Assembly (NCBI GenBank): GCA_001599975.1
Contig: BCIO01000004.1
Coordinates: 719,434-783,433 of the forward strand
Direction: 5' to 3'
DNA length: 64,000 bases
Source: Cystobasidiopsis lactophilus
Lineage: Eukaryota; Basidiomycota; Agaricostilbomycetes; Agaricostilbales; Chionosphaeraceae
Part shown: positions 56,058 through 64,000 of the stretch, piece by piece
Layout: the number at the start of each line of letters is the position of its first letter
How positions within the stretch are numbered: position 1 is the first letter of the stretch
Made by a program: the position numbers and the translations under genes
The notes under the pieces: model-generated
Seen by the model: only the letters and a program-made list of their open reading frames with translations
Database searches by the model: none
Told to the model about the DNA's origin: nothing

Positions 56058-56672
56058 ATGGCACGAACAGCATCCTGGGATGTGGCCCACGCCCGAGCTC
56101 GAGCGCTTTACCGAGCCTGGTACCGCTCAGCGCCGGAGATTGTTACCCTCTGTAAATTCCCTGCCCCTCGCCGTCCGCCCTCCATACAGTGCGCTGAACC
56201 TAGCGCCGTTATTCAGATGCCATCAACCTGAACCCAGCCGTCATCCGCGCCAAGGTCCGGCAGCAGTTCGAGCGCAACGCCAAGATCGACGACCTCCAGA
56301 CCATGGACGTCCTCCTCCTCAAGTCGCACCAGGAGTACCAAGAAGCGTGCGTTTGCATCCCATTCGATAATAATCCAATTGCAGGAGCTTATGCCCCAGC
56401 ATGATTGCGCACAGAGTCAATGCGTGGAAGATGGACTCGCAGCTGGTTCGTGGTGGCCTCTCCCCGTCTGCTCGCGCTCGCAAGCTGATGACAAAGAATG
56501 TCTCCGAACAGATGCGATGGTTCGCGGAAGAGGAAGCACCAGCCAAGCCGACCACCTTCCTGGACAAGGTGGGTTGCCTTGCCTCTCTTGATCAATTGGT
56601 ATCTGTTTTAGTTCGATCACCCCACAGTTCTACCAAAGCCGGGACGAGGGGCAAGTCTTGCAGGCAGCCTAG
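56058..56672 (+). CDS. NDUFA6: Complex I LYR subunit NDUFA6 (B14)
   Basis: Accessory subunit on the matrix arm of NADH:ubiquinone oxidoreductase that binds the acyl carrier protein. Five exons (56058-56151, 56217-56346, 56415-56445, 56512-56568, 56628-56672) give 118 residues. The LYR-motif helix is ARALYRAWYRSAPEI, followed by YAINLNPAVIRAKVRQQFER, LQTMDVLLLKSHQEYQEA, VNAWKMDSQL, MRWFAEEEAP and the conserved FLDKFYQSRDEGQ end. The joint at exon 3/4 was placed using the human pattern ending in MRFF. Fungal homologues have similar length. Confidence 0.92.
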
Positions 56673-56944
56673 CAACAGCAGGTGTAGAGGAGGTTAAATT
56701 GTTCTTATACTGCCTTTGGACGCGCCACAGTGGCAAACTTGCATCTTTCCTCGCCCTATCCCCTTGTCAACCGCTGGCTCTGCAGTCAAATGTCTCTACC
56801 CAGCTTATTGCAACCATGTTTTGAGCGAGCAAAGACCACATATGTCGCCGCATTGGGCTTGACAGCGCCAAATCTTTTGCTCCCTTCCCGCCACAAACAT
56901 CCAGTTGAGGAGCAGAACCCAGCCCCTCTCGAGAGGCGGTCGCC

Positions 56945-58229
56945 ATGAGCCGGACGACGCTCTTCGTTTCGGGTATTTGTCCATTCATCTCAGAAGCACC
57001 TCGATTCTGAGCGAGGATGGCGAGACTACAGGCTTCAGCCCGGATTTGAGGGCGCGCGAGCTCGCCGGCGAGTTTGAGGTGTACGGTCGATTGATTCGCT
57101 GTGATGTAGGCCACGCTTTACTGTTATTGACTGCCTGCAAGTCTAAACGGATGACGCTCTACAGATCCCAGCCCCAAAGACGCCAACTTCAAAGCCGTGA
57201 GTGACAGTTTCCGCCCTTCTTCAAGTTCCCCCTCCAACTCCCGCCTCGACCTCTATGCTGGCACCTCGCAATGCCAGCTCTCAATTTCAAGCCGAAACCA
57301 CCAACGAAGACCGTTTTCCCTCGGTCCTGTCAAATCGTTTCAAGCGAGCCCGACACTCACTCTTTTCGAACCTTTTGTCTCGCAAAGGATGGCCTTCATC
57401 GAATTCGAAGACGCTCGGGACGCCGAAGAAGCGCTGCGTTCCATGAACCGCCGCAAGCTCGACGGCTTGGATCTCATTGTTGCCGTTGGTCTCATCTCGC
57501 TCTCTACATCAAGTGTCCACTGTATTGATGCGTGTGTTTGCACGATAACAACAGTACGCCACAAGTGACCCAAGTGAAAAATGGCGCTACGACCCCAATA
57601 GGGACGCGCCAGATGATGGTCGAGCTCGCAAGGACCTCATGGTTCAAAAAGGCGACGGCCATGGTGGCCCAAGTCGAGAGCGCCACCGAAGCCCAAGCCG
57701 AGAACGCCGTCGCAGTCCCAGCCGTCGAAGTGCCAGCCGCGAGCGCCGTCCAAGTGTCAGCCGGGAGCAAGACGAACGCCGCAACGCCTACGACGCGCGC
57801 CGCCGCTTGCACCAAGATCCTTACTCCAGACGCCGCTCTCCATCGCCTCCTCCGGCTCGCTATAGTCGTGGAGGCCGATCTCCCACTCCGCCAGCTCGCT
57901 ACAGTCGCGGCGGTCGATCTCCATCTCTTCCTCCAGCTCGGTATGGTCGTGGCGGAAGATCACCTTCGCCTGCTCCAGCTCGGCATGACCGCCGCCCGCG
58001 ATCTCCTACTCCTCCTTCGTACTCTCGCAGGCGCGGCGGCTCTCCTGCGCCTCCGCCTCGTCGTTACCAAAGGTCGCCCACGCCACCAAGGCAACGATGG
58101 CGCTCCAGGACCCCAGCTTACACCCGTTCGCCCACGCCGCCCAGGCAGAGACGACGTTCCCCATCACCTTCACCTTACCGTCAATCGAGATACAGGACCC
58201 GCTCGCCATCGCCATATCGCCGCAGGTAG
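56945..58229 (+). CDS. SR-type splicing factor: RRM plus RS domain
   Basis: Nuclear RNA-binding protein. Five exons (56945-56972, 57032-57105, 57165-57196, 57388-57484, 57555-58229) give 301 residues. The N-terminal RRM has RNP2 LFVSGF in MSRTTLFVSGFSPDLRARE, FEVYGRLIRCDIP, RNP1-like MAFIEFED and EALRSMNRRKLDGLDLIV. The C-terminal 200 residues are Arg/Ser/Pro-rich (SRERHRSPSRERRRSPS...), with three near-identical PPARYSRGGRSP units and further RSPTPPRQR units, the substrate of SR kinases. One RRM only, as in fungal Srp1-like or SRSF3/7-like proteins. Confidence 0.88.
57847..57990 (+). repeat. Tandem repeat in the RS domain, three units
   Basis: About 42-48 bases repeated three times, coding for PPARYSRGGRSPT, PPARYSRGGRSPSL and PPARYGRGGRSPS. 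A diverged fourth unit (APARHDRRPRSPT) follows. Confidence 0.7.
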
Positions 58230-58725
58230 CGGACGATGGCCTTTGCCGGAAGGGGTCTTGCCACACTTCATAGAGCACACCGATTTTGACTGATCAAGGG
58301 TGTCTGAGGGTTCAATGGACTCTGCGAGCGACTCAGATTGTACCATTTCTCACAAGGCAAGCCCTTCGTGCTGCAAAGCCCAAAAGCGCCTTTTGCTCCT
58401 GGACCGCATTTGCTCCGGCTTCGTAAGGCGGGGTCTCCACATCCACATCCCGCCTCTTGTCCAAGCCCCACAGACTCGAGTGAATTGCCTCTATATGCCT
58501 CAAAGCCTGACAAACCAAGGAGAATATCTTCGAAACGCCGATTCCCAAAATCTTTGCTTCTGTATTCTCTGTCTTCGTGCTTGACGTGTAACATCAACTC
58601 GGCATTTCGCACATTATTTCGCGAGGAATTGGTCCAAGGGCGGTCTAAAAGACTTCGTTGTCCGCTGCTGGTTTCGCTTTCGCCTAAACGCCGCTCCTGC
58701 CAAGGCCAACCGAGCGCTCGCCGAT
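58230..58725. other. Intergenic region, 496 b
   Basis: Same-strand spacer before the DJ-1/PfpI-like gene. Open frames here lack motifs and splice support. Confidence 0.5.
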
Positions 58726-59777
58726 ATGGGACGTCTGCGTGCTCTGCTGTTGTTCGTCACTCTGGCAGCCCTTGGGCAGGCCGCCGAGATGGAGAATCGC
58801 TGGAAGGGGCTCACTGCCGCTCCTGACAAGGTCATGAACTTCGGAGTGCGTCTTTGCCACTCGCTGGCCTCACTCGATGTCTCACAACATTCGTATCAGA
58901 TGGTCATCTACGATGGCTGGCAGCCTTTGGACGTGATGGGCCCCACCGACTCCATCAACATGCTCGCCGGCGACTTCAATGTGACCCTCGCCTTCATCGG
59001 GCTCAAGAAGGGCCTCTACAGCTCCAACCCAAGGACGTTCAAGCCAGCTGGGCATGCCGCTCAGTCGGTCTTTGTCACCCACACGTTTGACAAACCTCCT
59101 CCGCTCGACGTCTTGATTGTTCCTGGTGGTCGAGGCGGATGGGATGATAACGAAGAACAGACGGCGGTTCGAGAGTTCATAACGAAGACCTACCCCCGCT
59201 TGAAGTTCTTGCTGTCCATTTGCAACGGCAACAATGTGGTCGCGCTCACCGGATTGTTCGACGGCAAGCGCGCCACCGGCAACAAGGCTGACTGGAACCA
59301 TATGACTTGCGCTTGTACGTGCAGTCATCGTTCTCTCCTTCTTTCGTGCTGTAACTGAAGTCTCGCGGACCCAGCTCCCAAGGTCCATTGGCAGCCCTTG
59401 GCTCGATGGGTTGTTGACGGCAACATTTATTCGACTTCCGGCGTCTCTGCAGGCATGGATGGCTTCTTGGCTCTGCTCGATGCCAATTGGGGTCCTGGGT
59501 GGGGTGACAAGGTCGCCCTCCAGCAAGAGTATTCTCGGTGAGCGCTCGTCTGAGCCGATCAACCCTTAGAGCGTCAATCTCACAAAATTCACAGGTGGAC
59601 AAATGCCAGTTACGACCCCTTCGGAGAGGCATGGAACCTCACTCGTAAGCTATTCCAAGCACGTGTGTGTTGTTCGAAGACTGCAGAACTGGAACAGATT
59701 GGAAGCAAGAGGACGCCAAGTGTCTGCAGCAAGCGCGAGCCATCGACAGCCCACTTAAGCTCCAATTACAGCCATAA
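58726..59777 (+). CDS. Secreted DJ-1/PfpI-like (class I glutamine amidotransferase fold) protein
   Basis: Five exons (58726-58845, 58900-59314, 59375-59537, 59595-59644, 59698-59777) give 275 residues. Signal peptide MGRLRALLLFVTLAALGQAA. The fold core reads MVIYDGWQPLDVMGPTDSIN, a central PPPLDVLIVPGGRGG strand with the oxyanion Gly-rich turn and the nucleophile elbow LLSICNG, whose Cys sits where DJ-1 and PfpI have theirs, followed by VALTGLFDGKRATGN and VSAGMDGFLALLD. This is the AraC-associated DJ-1/ThiJ layout. Activity of secreted fungal members is unknown; isocyanide hydratase and glyoxalase III are related families. Confidence 0.87.
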
Positions 59778-59997
59778 AGAGCAAGGTATGCAGTGTCGTC
59801 TTATTGTCAGGCTTTGACGCTAAGTTGGATCCGACCTCTTTCGGATCTCAGCATAAATTCGGTTGTTCGTTTTGCACAAGAGTTGGCTGGGCTCTAAAGA
59901 CAAGTAAAAGAAGTTCATGAAACAAAGCAAACGAAATTGTGTCTACAAACACTCCCGAGTTCCGCCGGAAAGCCTGATGAAAGTGTCCATCGTGCTT

Positions 59998-61042
59998 TCA
60001 ATCCGACTTTTTGACCTGGGCCGTCTTGACCGGGTTGCCCGTCTTGATCGCGAGCGCGTCGTACTCCTTTTGCAGCTGGGCGAGCTTCTCCTGCAAGTGG
60101 GCGTCGGACCGGCCCTCGGCGCCACCTTGCTTCTTGAGGATGCCGAGCTCCTCCTGCGCCTTGAGCAAGTCGGAGATGAGCGAGTAGGTGTAGGTGATGA
60201 TGATGGACAGCAAGAGGGTAATGCCTGTCAGGTACAGGTTGCGCTCGCTGTGCTCCTCGTACAAGTCTTAGGCCATGGCGAGGGCTGAAGGGAGGGACCG
60301 AGAACGCACGACAGAAACTTGCGGGACCTCCAGTCGGTCTCGCTGCGCAGGTCGCCCCTGAGGCCATTCTCGCGAGCCGTCGCGCCTTCCCGGTGCACCT
60401 TCATCATGTGCTGCACGGCGTCTGCAAGTAACCCATCCTGTTTAGCGCAGTTTCGCTAGGAAAATGACACGGCTCGACTTGCCCGCAAAGAGAACCACAA
60501 CAAATCTGTGCGATTGGGACGATGAGGCGGTAGAACTGGGATGTTCTGGAGGAGCGGCCAAACGCACATGAACATGATTTTGAGGCCATCTGAACGCAGG
60601 GCGCAAGAAGCTAAATAAGTATCGTTCAGGTATTTGTCGGAGAACCTTGCGTACATATCAATTTTGCAATCTGTGGACAGGCATCAATGAGACCGGGGCA
60701 AGCGAAGGAGCAAAGAGGGCCGGGCATACCGCAGGGCTATTTGCACTGTGGCCGGGCTCCACATAGATCAATTCTGGTCAAGACCTGATGTGGATGTGGA
60801 GCAGCAACGCACATGAACTTGAACAGCTTCTGGCGGACCTTGAAGGGCAGCGGGACCTGCGTCGCGAGCACCACGTCACTTCCCCGTTGCCCTCTAGCAG
60901 GCAAAGCTCACGATCAAGGCGAAGAAGAGGATGATTTGGAAGATCAGCAGATCAAACACGATCCTGTCAAACTCCCGCGCGGATGAGCTGACAGGTTCCA
61001 GCTCGAGAGGTAAGAGGGCACTGACATGTTGTAAAGAGCCAT
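59998..61042 (-). CDS. Bap31/Yet3-like ER membrane protein
   Basis: Integral ER protein family linked to export and quality control of membrane cargo. Exon 1 is 17 nt (61042-61026, MALYNM split), then IVFDLLIFQIILFFALI (TM1), VPLPFKVRQKLFKFM, a second hydrophobic segment KIMFIFVVVLFADAVQHMM, HREGATARENGLRG and, in the last exon, LYEEHSERNLYLTGITLLLS followed by TM3 and a coiled coil. The C-terminus is VKKSD, a KKxx-type ER retrieval signal. The order VPLPF and FADAVQ matches yeast Yet1/Yet3 and human BCAP31. One intron (about 60478-60421) has a GC donor, G|GCAAGT; using a GT donor there breaks the frame. Middle exons near 60780-60640 are approximate. Confidence 0.87.
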
Positions 61043-61274
61043 TTTGAGGTCGTCTGTGCGTGTGCGAGGGCTACAGGCAGGTCGGGCGGGTGTTTGAAGC
61101 TCGTTAAAAGGTCACAGAAGCACAAGTGACAAGGCGACAGTTGAACGAGCGGCTCCAAGAGGCGGCAAGCTCGTTGGAGCGCTGCGGCCAGGAATTTCTG
61201 ACAGCTGGTTCCCTCGCCCCTCTGCTTCTCGCCTTCTGTACTTTCTGTTTACGTCTTCGTAGGAGCGGGAGTGA

Positions 61275-62666
61275 ATGCTGCAGGATGACGGGGACCCGGA
61301 AGTGCTCTCGCCAGCGGATTTGCTCCGCTCATTCGATGTCAACATTTGCGCCCCCATGGTCCGCTACTCCAAGCTACCTTTTCGACAATTGGTGTCCGAG
61401 TACGACGTGGCGATCACCACGACGCCCATGATGCTGGCCAAGGAGTTTGCGCGGTCGCATTTGGCTCGAGCCGCCGAGTTTTCGACCAATGACTTTGAAC
61501 GGGGCATTTTCAGGGTGGCGAGCAACGGAAGGGACTTGGTTTCCGAAAAGAGGGTGCCTCAGGGCGAGAGAAGTGGCAGGAGGATCAGGGGTTGCTTGGT
61601 CGCTCAGTTTGCTGCGAATGACCCGGTGCACCTGGCGGAAGCTACAGCGCTGATCAAGCCTTATGTGGATGCCATCGACATCAACTGTGGTCAGTGGTCT
61701 TCACCTCTTGTGACCGCCAAATTTCTCATTGGAAAGTGATGTGCTCAGGCTGCCCTCAAAGATGGGCGTATCAAGAAGGCATCGGCTCGTTCTTGCTCAG
61801 GGAGCCCGAGCTGGTCTCTGAGCTGGTTCGAAGCGTGCACAACTTGGTTGGCAACGATTTTCCAGTGCACGTCAAGATCCGAGTGGACGCCGACCTAAAG
61901 TGGGTTCGGGCCTACCACATTCACCGCTTTGAGGCTGAGAATGTCGGCTTTGTGTTCGATACCCACAGATACACCGAGCGATTAGTTCAAACAGCCATTA
62001 AAGCCGGGGCGGACGTCATCTCGGTGCACGGCCGCAATCGCTTTCAAAAGTCAGCGAGTGTGCCCGTCTCCCTTGCCGACATTGCGTTCGCCCAGCAGGT
62101 GGCTTCCACGTCATTGATCCCTATTGTGGCAAATGGAGACGTGTTCAGGTTGGAAGATGCGAGACGGACGAGGGAGGTTTGCAAAGTGCGAGGCGTGATG
62201 AGTGCCAGAGGGCTGCTGGCCAATCCGGTTGGCTGACCTCCCTTGTGATCAATGCTCTGACTGATCACGTCCATGCGTCATTCAACAGGCACTTTTCGCT
62301 GGGTACGCTCATACACCGAATGGAGCCATTCAGGTGAGCCGGCCTCTACCTTCTAGACCACTGTGCGTCTTACGGATGATGTTTGGCTCCACAGGCCTTT
62401 GTGGAGCACTCGATCAACTCTGGCATGATCTTCTTCCTCTTCCACCGCCACCTGGCCTATATGATGGAGGGCCACTTTCGGAAGAAGTCAGGTGAGCATG
62501 GAAACCTTCTTGCATAGACCGCAATTCTCAGTCTTCAAACGCTTGTTGATTGTTCACAGACCGCATCGCTTTCAATGCTTTGGCTTCGCACGCCAGCGTC
62601 ATCAGCTGGCTCAGAGACGCTGGAATTCTAGACCAGCCGCCACTGGACCTCGCTAAAGGAGCCTGA
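61275..62666 (+). CDS. DUS4: tRNA-dihydrouridine synthase, Dus4 type
   Basis: FMN enzyme reducing uridine in the tRNA D-loop (position 20a/b for Dus4). Six exons (61275-61689, 61749-61899, 61969-62227, 62290-62334, 62395-62491, 62560-62666) encode 357 residues. Motifs: VNICAPMVRYSKLPFRQLV, DVAITTTPMMLAKEF, VAQFAANDP, DAIDINCGCPQRWAYQEGIG with the catalytic Cys, VHVKIRVDADL, AGADVISVHGR, PIVANGDVF and GVMSARGLLANP. The C-terminal helical domain ends GILDQPPLDLAKGA. Its stop codon sits at the start of a decayed tandem copy of its own 3' half. Confidence 0.92.
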
Positions 62667-63501
62667 GCTGGTCCGGTGCATTCACAATTTCAATGACATC
62701 GAGTCCCGATGCATCCCAAGTTAACGGTGCAAAATCTGAAGTGGGTTTGTGACTAACCCTATTCACAGTCCAAAGACTGAGAATATCTTTCGTTTGGTTG
62801 CCCACAGATACACTGGTGATCACTCCAGCGGGCACAATGGACGGAACCCAAGTCACCACCGTCTACAGGGCACAATTTCAGCGATCAGCGAGAGCACAGC
62901 GGCGCCCATTCCTTTGCCGACATTGCATTGATCCGCCAGATCGCCGCGGTGTAATACACATCGCCTCCACCTCGCTAATATACACCGAGACAAACGGCTA
63001 TTTGCTCAGTTTGGGGCATGCCCGGCGGACAAGGGAGGTGTGCAAAAAGAAGGGTGATGAGTGCCGATGTGCTGCCGGCTGACTCGGTCGGTGTTGCTCT
63101 CCTGTAATCAGTGCCCTTGCTGATTAGTTCTTGGTATAATCGACAGGCACTGCTGGCTGAATACGCTTCTACGGTAGACGGGCCCATTCAGGTGAGCGCA
63201 CATCCTCTTCTAGATTTAAATATTTGCCGGTCAACTTGAGTGTACTTTCACAGGCCTTTGTCGAGCATTCGGTCAACTCTGGAATGACCTTCTTCCTCGC
63301 CCACCGCCACTTGGCCCACATTATGGGTAACCACACCTGCAAGGCGCCAAGTGAGCACCGGAACACTCACTGCAGACTGATTTCTGAGTCTCACACAATG
63401 ACTCCTTGCTCGCAGACGGTATCGCCTGCATTTATATGGCCTCCCACACAAGCGTGATGAGCGAGCTAAGGAAGGAGGGGAGATTAGATGAACCACCATA
63501 A
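62655..63501 (+). pseudogene. Decayed tandem partial copy of DUS4
   Basis: Diverged duplicate of DUS4 from about 61797 onward. Matching blocks in order: GAGCCTGAGCTGGTC (orig. GAGCCCGAGCTGGTC, 61800), CCCACAGATACAC (61962), CCTTTGCCGACATTG (62073), a GGACGAGGGAGGT-like block (62165), GTGATGAGTGCC (62196) and the three 3' exons. The middle is broken: the homologues of exons 2-3 have many indels and stops. The last exons stay open and keep splice sites: ALLAEYASTVDGPIQ, AFVEHSVNSGMTFFLAHRHL and IACIYMASHTSVMSELRKEG, ending LDEPP at 63501. No catalytic Cys region is present. It lies head-to-tail with the parent. Confidence 0.8.
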
Positions 63502-63602
63502 GTGCGATGGCCTCGAAGCGGAAACTTCGACTAGCTCGATGTCCACAACGGCGAGAGAGGATCTTTTTGGCTCGACCTGAACCTGCCCGTTTGTGGCCAG
63601 CG

Positions 63603-64000
63603 ATGACGCGGCGGAAGGCTGCGGCCCAGCAGAAGACGCCGCGCACTCGGTGTGAGCTGTCTTGTGCCACGAATTGGAGCCGTTGCTGATGTGCCTCGAA
63701 CGCTGGCCAGCCAAGTTCAAGGTCATCGAGAACCCACTGGACAACGATAAGCAGCTCAAGATCACCCTGCAAGAGCTCGGTCTGTACGCTGCCAAGTGAG
63801 TCTGGCTGCGGCAGATTGCTTTGGCGCCCGAGTCTGACAGGCTGCTTGCCCGCGTCCCTCGCTCAGTATCAGTGCGTTGCTTCTCCCCCTGCGTTTGATA
63901 GCGATGGCTGGGGCTAATCAGCGTGCTGTTACAGCTGGAGATGGCAACTGCTTGTTCAGAAGCATCTCAGGTGCGTGTCCTGTAGCCTTTGAACGGCCAG
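63603..64000 (+). CDS. OTU-family deubiquitinase, 5' part (runs off the right edge)
   Basis: Cysteine protease that cleaves ubiquitin chains. Visible exons: 63603-63651 (MTRRKAAAQQKTPRTR, basic), 63711-63795, a 5-nt microexon 63867-63871 and 63935-63970, then a GTGCGT donor. They join as LKITLQELGLYAANITGDGN followed by CLFRSIS, carrying the OTU Asp-Gly-Asn-Cys catalytic motif. This N-terminal layout fits OTUD3/OTU6-like proteins. The microexon is needed to reach the catalytic exon in frame with good consensus sites (GCTCAG|TATCA|GTGCGT). The rest of the gene lies outside the window. Confidence 0.82.

Noticed and set aside
62755-63082. Independent small gene in the DUS4 copy's middle
   Set aside because: The short frames arise from decayed DUS4 sequence; alignment with exons 2-3 explains them.
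1-64000. Transposons, LTR elements, viral relics, CRISPR arrays
   Set aside because: No polymerase, integrase, transposase or capsid motifs, no long terminal or inverted repeats and no regularly spaced repeats were seen.

Overview
The window is nuclear DNA of an intron-rich fungus, almost certainly a basidiomycete and, as an inference only, a Pucciniomycotina-type yeast. The grounds are very dense short introns (mostly 45-75 nt, GTRNGY...YAG), tight gene spacing, a PL14-type polysaccharide lyase with Ser/Thr linkers, a mitochondrial Fmp25/RCC1 protein, complex I (NDUFA6), EMC3, Dcn1 and lipin homologues. Coding regions are broken into many exons, some only 4-14 nt long, so gene models here were rebuilt by joining consensus splice sites and checking phase; each listed junction keeps the frame open. 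I saw no viral, LTR or other transposable element, no CRISPR and no convincing tRNA or rRNA.

Layout. 1-12.8 kb: the end of an LRR-like gene, an aldo-keto reductase, a coiled-coil protein, two paralogous 89-residue Gly/Ser/Tyr-rich proteins flanking an acetate/ammonium (ATO) transporter, FMP25 and a YbjQ-like protein. 13.0-28.7 kb: a compact catabolic-looking cluster with three divergent gene pairs (PuuE-like cyclic amidohydrolase / amidase; MFS transporter / AAAP amino-acid transporter; Old Yellow Enzyme reductase / second PuuE-like amidohydrolase) followed by a Zn2Cys6 transcription factor. The set suggests uptake, reduction, ring opening and deamidation of a cyclic amide or N-heterocycle under local control. 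28.8-47 kb: a mitochondrial helical LEA-like protein, a secreted PL14 lyase, a dynactin-p24-like protein, a LACTB2-like metallo-beta-lactamase, a zinc alcohol dehydrogenase, Dcn1, an SRPBCC protein, an Air1/2-like zinc-knuckle protein and several unknown genes. 47.9-64 kb: lipin (PAH1), EMC3, unknown genes, NDUFA6, an SR protein, a secreted DJ-1/PfpI-like protein, a Bap31-like ER protein, tRNA-dihydrouridine synthase DUS4, a decayed tandem partial copy of DUS4, and the start of an OTU deubiquitinase.

Most notable are: the 13-28.7 kb N-heterocycle/cyclic-amide cluster; a 4-nt microexon conserved in both small paralogs; further 5-, 6-, 10- and 12-nt exons; three GC-AG introns; and a tandem partial duplication that appears to have supplied the stop codon of DUS4.
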